Assembly (NCBI GenBank): GCA_916720015.1
Contig: CAKAPZ010000061.1
Coordinates: 1-6,093 of the forward strand
Reading direction: 5' to 3'
Length of the DNA stretch: 6,093 bases
Origin: an uncultured Atopobium sp.
Lineage (GTDB): Bacteria > Actinomycetota > Coriobacteriia > Coriobacteriales > Atopobiaceae
Shown here: positions 5,533 through 6,093 of the stretch, one piece after another
Position numbering within the stretch: the stretch's first letter is position 1
Layout of the letters: each line of letters starts with the position of its first letter
Translations under genes and position numbers: made by a program
The notes under the pieces: model-generated
Seen by the model: the letters and a program-made list of their open reading frames with translations, nothing else
What the model was told of the DNA's origin: nothing
Database searches by the model: none

Positions 5533-5973
5533 TTAAATACCATCGTCTCCGAAGATGTCATCTTCTGGCTCAATCTCAAGCTCAAGACGCTTATGAACAA
5601 CTCCCTGGCTACCAGCTAAAACAGCAGTCTCAACCAGCTCTTCAAGAGAGGTATCTGCCATGCGACTACCAAGTGTTTCAAGAAGCATAGGAAGGTTTGT
5701 ACCGGTAACAACTTCTACGTTTGAATAACTCTGAGAAATAATCATTGCCTGATTAAAAGGTGTTCCGCCAAGCAGATCGCAGAAAACCAGCACACCGTCA
5801 GTAGTGTCAAGAAGATCGGAAATTGTTGCGGCAAGAGTTTCTGGGTACGTTGCAGCGCCGGCTTCAATAAAAGGAACGGGAACAAAAGCTTCTTGCTCAC
5901 CAGCAATCATCTTTAAAGCATCAGCAAGTCCGTTTGCAAAAGTTCCATGACCAGTTAAAACGCAACCTACCAT
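5533..5973 (-). CDS. PTS mannose/N-acetylgalactosamine family EIIA component
   Basis: This 146-residue cytoplasmic protein receives phosphate from HPr and passes it to EIIB. It starts MVGCVLTGHGTFANGL, placing the active-site histidine at position 9 in the TGHG context typical of mannose-type EIIA. The second conserved loop, LVFCDLLGGTPFNQA (62-76), includes Asp67, which packs by the active site in this fold. Length is normal for a stand-alone EIIA (AgaF-like). The C-terminus is unusually acidic (EIEPEDDIFGDDG). AAAGGAG lies 6 nt before the ATG. It is the first gene visible in the operon: upstream is a leader of about 120 nt to the window edge with an operator-like dyad and -10-like hexamers. 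Confidence 0.95.
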   Translation of the reverse strand: MVGCVLTGHGTFANGLADALKMIAGEQEAFVPVPFIEAGAATYPETLAATISDLLDTTDGVLVFCDLLGGTPFNQAMIISQSYSNVEVVTGTNLPMLLETLGSRMADTSLEELVETAVLAGSQGVVHKRLELEIEPEDDIFGDDGI

Positions 5974-6052
5974 GTCAAACTCCTTTCAAAGAGTTGGAAA
6001 CTATCTGGAGAGCTACACGGAAAACTAGAGGGTGTTGAAGCTTCTCTCTAAG

Positions 6053-6064
6053 TGGTAGATACCA
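6053..6064 (-). promoter_or_regulatory. GntR/HutC-type operator dyad (TGGTA-N2-TACCA) before EIIA
   Basis: The coding-strand sequence TGGTATCTACCA is a perfect 5-bp inverted repeat with a 2-bp centre. It matches the shape of known NagR/DasR-type sites (TGGT...ACCA, 12 bp). It lies about 80 nt before the EIIA start and just downstream of -10-like hexamers, a position suited to repression by blocking RNA polymerase. The GntR/HutC regulator at 1833-2561 is the natural candidate to bind it. Binding is inferred from the sequence match only. Confidence 0.7.
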
Positions 6065-6075
6065 GATAACAACCT

Positions 6076-6087
6076 AGCATAAGTATA
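6076..6087 (-). promoter_or_regulatory. candidate -10 element(s) of the operon promoter
   Basis: Two adjacent -10-like hexamers, TATACT (6087-6082) and TATGCT (6081-6076), precede the operator dyad on the coding strand. The -35 region would fall at or beyond the window edge, so the promoter cannot be completed. The start of transcription would lie at or just before the operator. Confidence 0.35.
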
Positions 6088-6093
6088 GTCTAG

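Noticed and set aside
6028..6047. GAAGCTTC palindrome in the EIIA leader
   Set aside because: A short 8-bp palindrome of this kind is common by chance and matches no regulator family I can name.

Overview
The window reads almost entirely on the minus strand. It holds one amino-sugar uptake and catabolism operon that enters at the right edge (about 6090) and leaves at the left edge inside its last visible gene. In transcription order the genes are: mannose-family PTS EIIA, a YajC-like single-pass membrane protein, PTS EIIB, EIIC, EIID, a GntR/HutC-family regulator, an AgaS-type SIS-domain sugar-phosphate deaminase/isomerase, and the N-terminal half of an N-acetylhexosamine-6-phosphate deacetylase (NagA/AgaA). 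No convincing gene lies on the plus strand, there are no RNA genes, mobile elements or CRISPR arrays, and no gap exceeds about 140 bases apart from the leader region at the right edge.

How the parts fit (family knowledge plus inference): EIIA, EIIB, EIIC and EIID import and phosphorylate an amino sugar, most likely N-acetylgalactosamine or galactosamine. The deacetylase would then convert GalNAc-6-P to GalN-6-P, and AgaS would convert GalN-6-P to tagatose-6-P and ammonia. The kinase and aldolase for the lower pathway are not in the window. AgaS rather than NagB beside the deacetylase favours the galactosamine branch over glucosamine. The YajC-like gene inside the PTS set resembles the layout of host-glycan (glycosaminoglycan) PTS loci of streptococci and other Gram-positives, although no polysaccharide lyase or unsaturated glucuronyl hydrolase is visible here. 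A 12-bp dyad of the NagR/DasR type (TGGTA-N2-TACCA) lies in the leader before EIIA and is the likely operator for the in-operon GntR protein.

Organism: medium-GC DNA, strong Shine-Dalgarno sequences before nearly every gene and Gram-positive-type PTS proteins suggest a host-associated Gram-positive. I lean to a Coriobacteriia member of the Atopobium/Lancefieldella/Olsenella group, but a Firmicute is not excluded; this is an impression rather than a demonstration.

The metabolic system is a known type. The parts that merit a second look are: (i) EIID is about 359 residues, with an unusually long polar segment between membrane helices; (ii) the YajC paralogue is embedded in the PTS; (iii) RNA hairpins mark the block boundaries. 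Non-terminating hairpins precede EIIB and EIIC, a strong intrinsic terminator lies between EIID and gntR, and a second terminator-like hairpin with an 8-codon mini-ORF lies between agaS and the deacetylase gene. Several start codons should be moved downstream of the longest open frame because the ribosome-binding site lies inside that longer frame.
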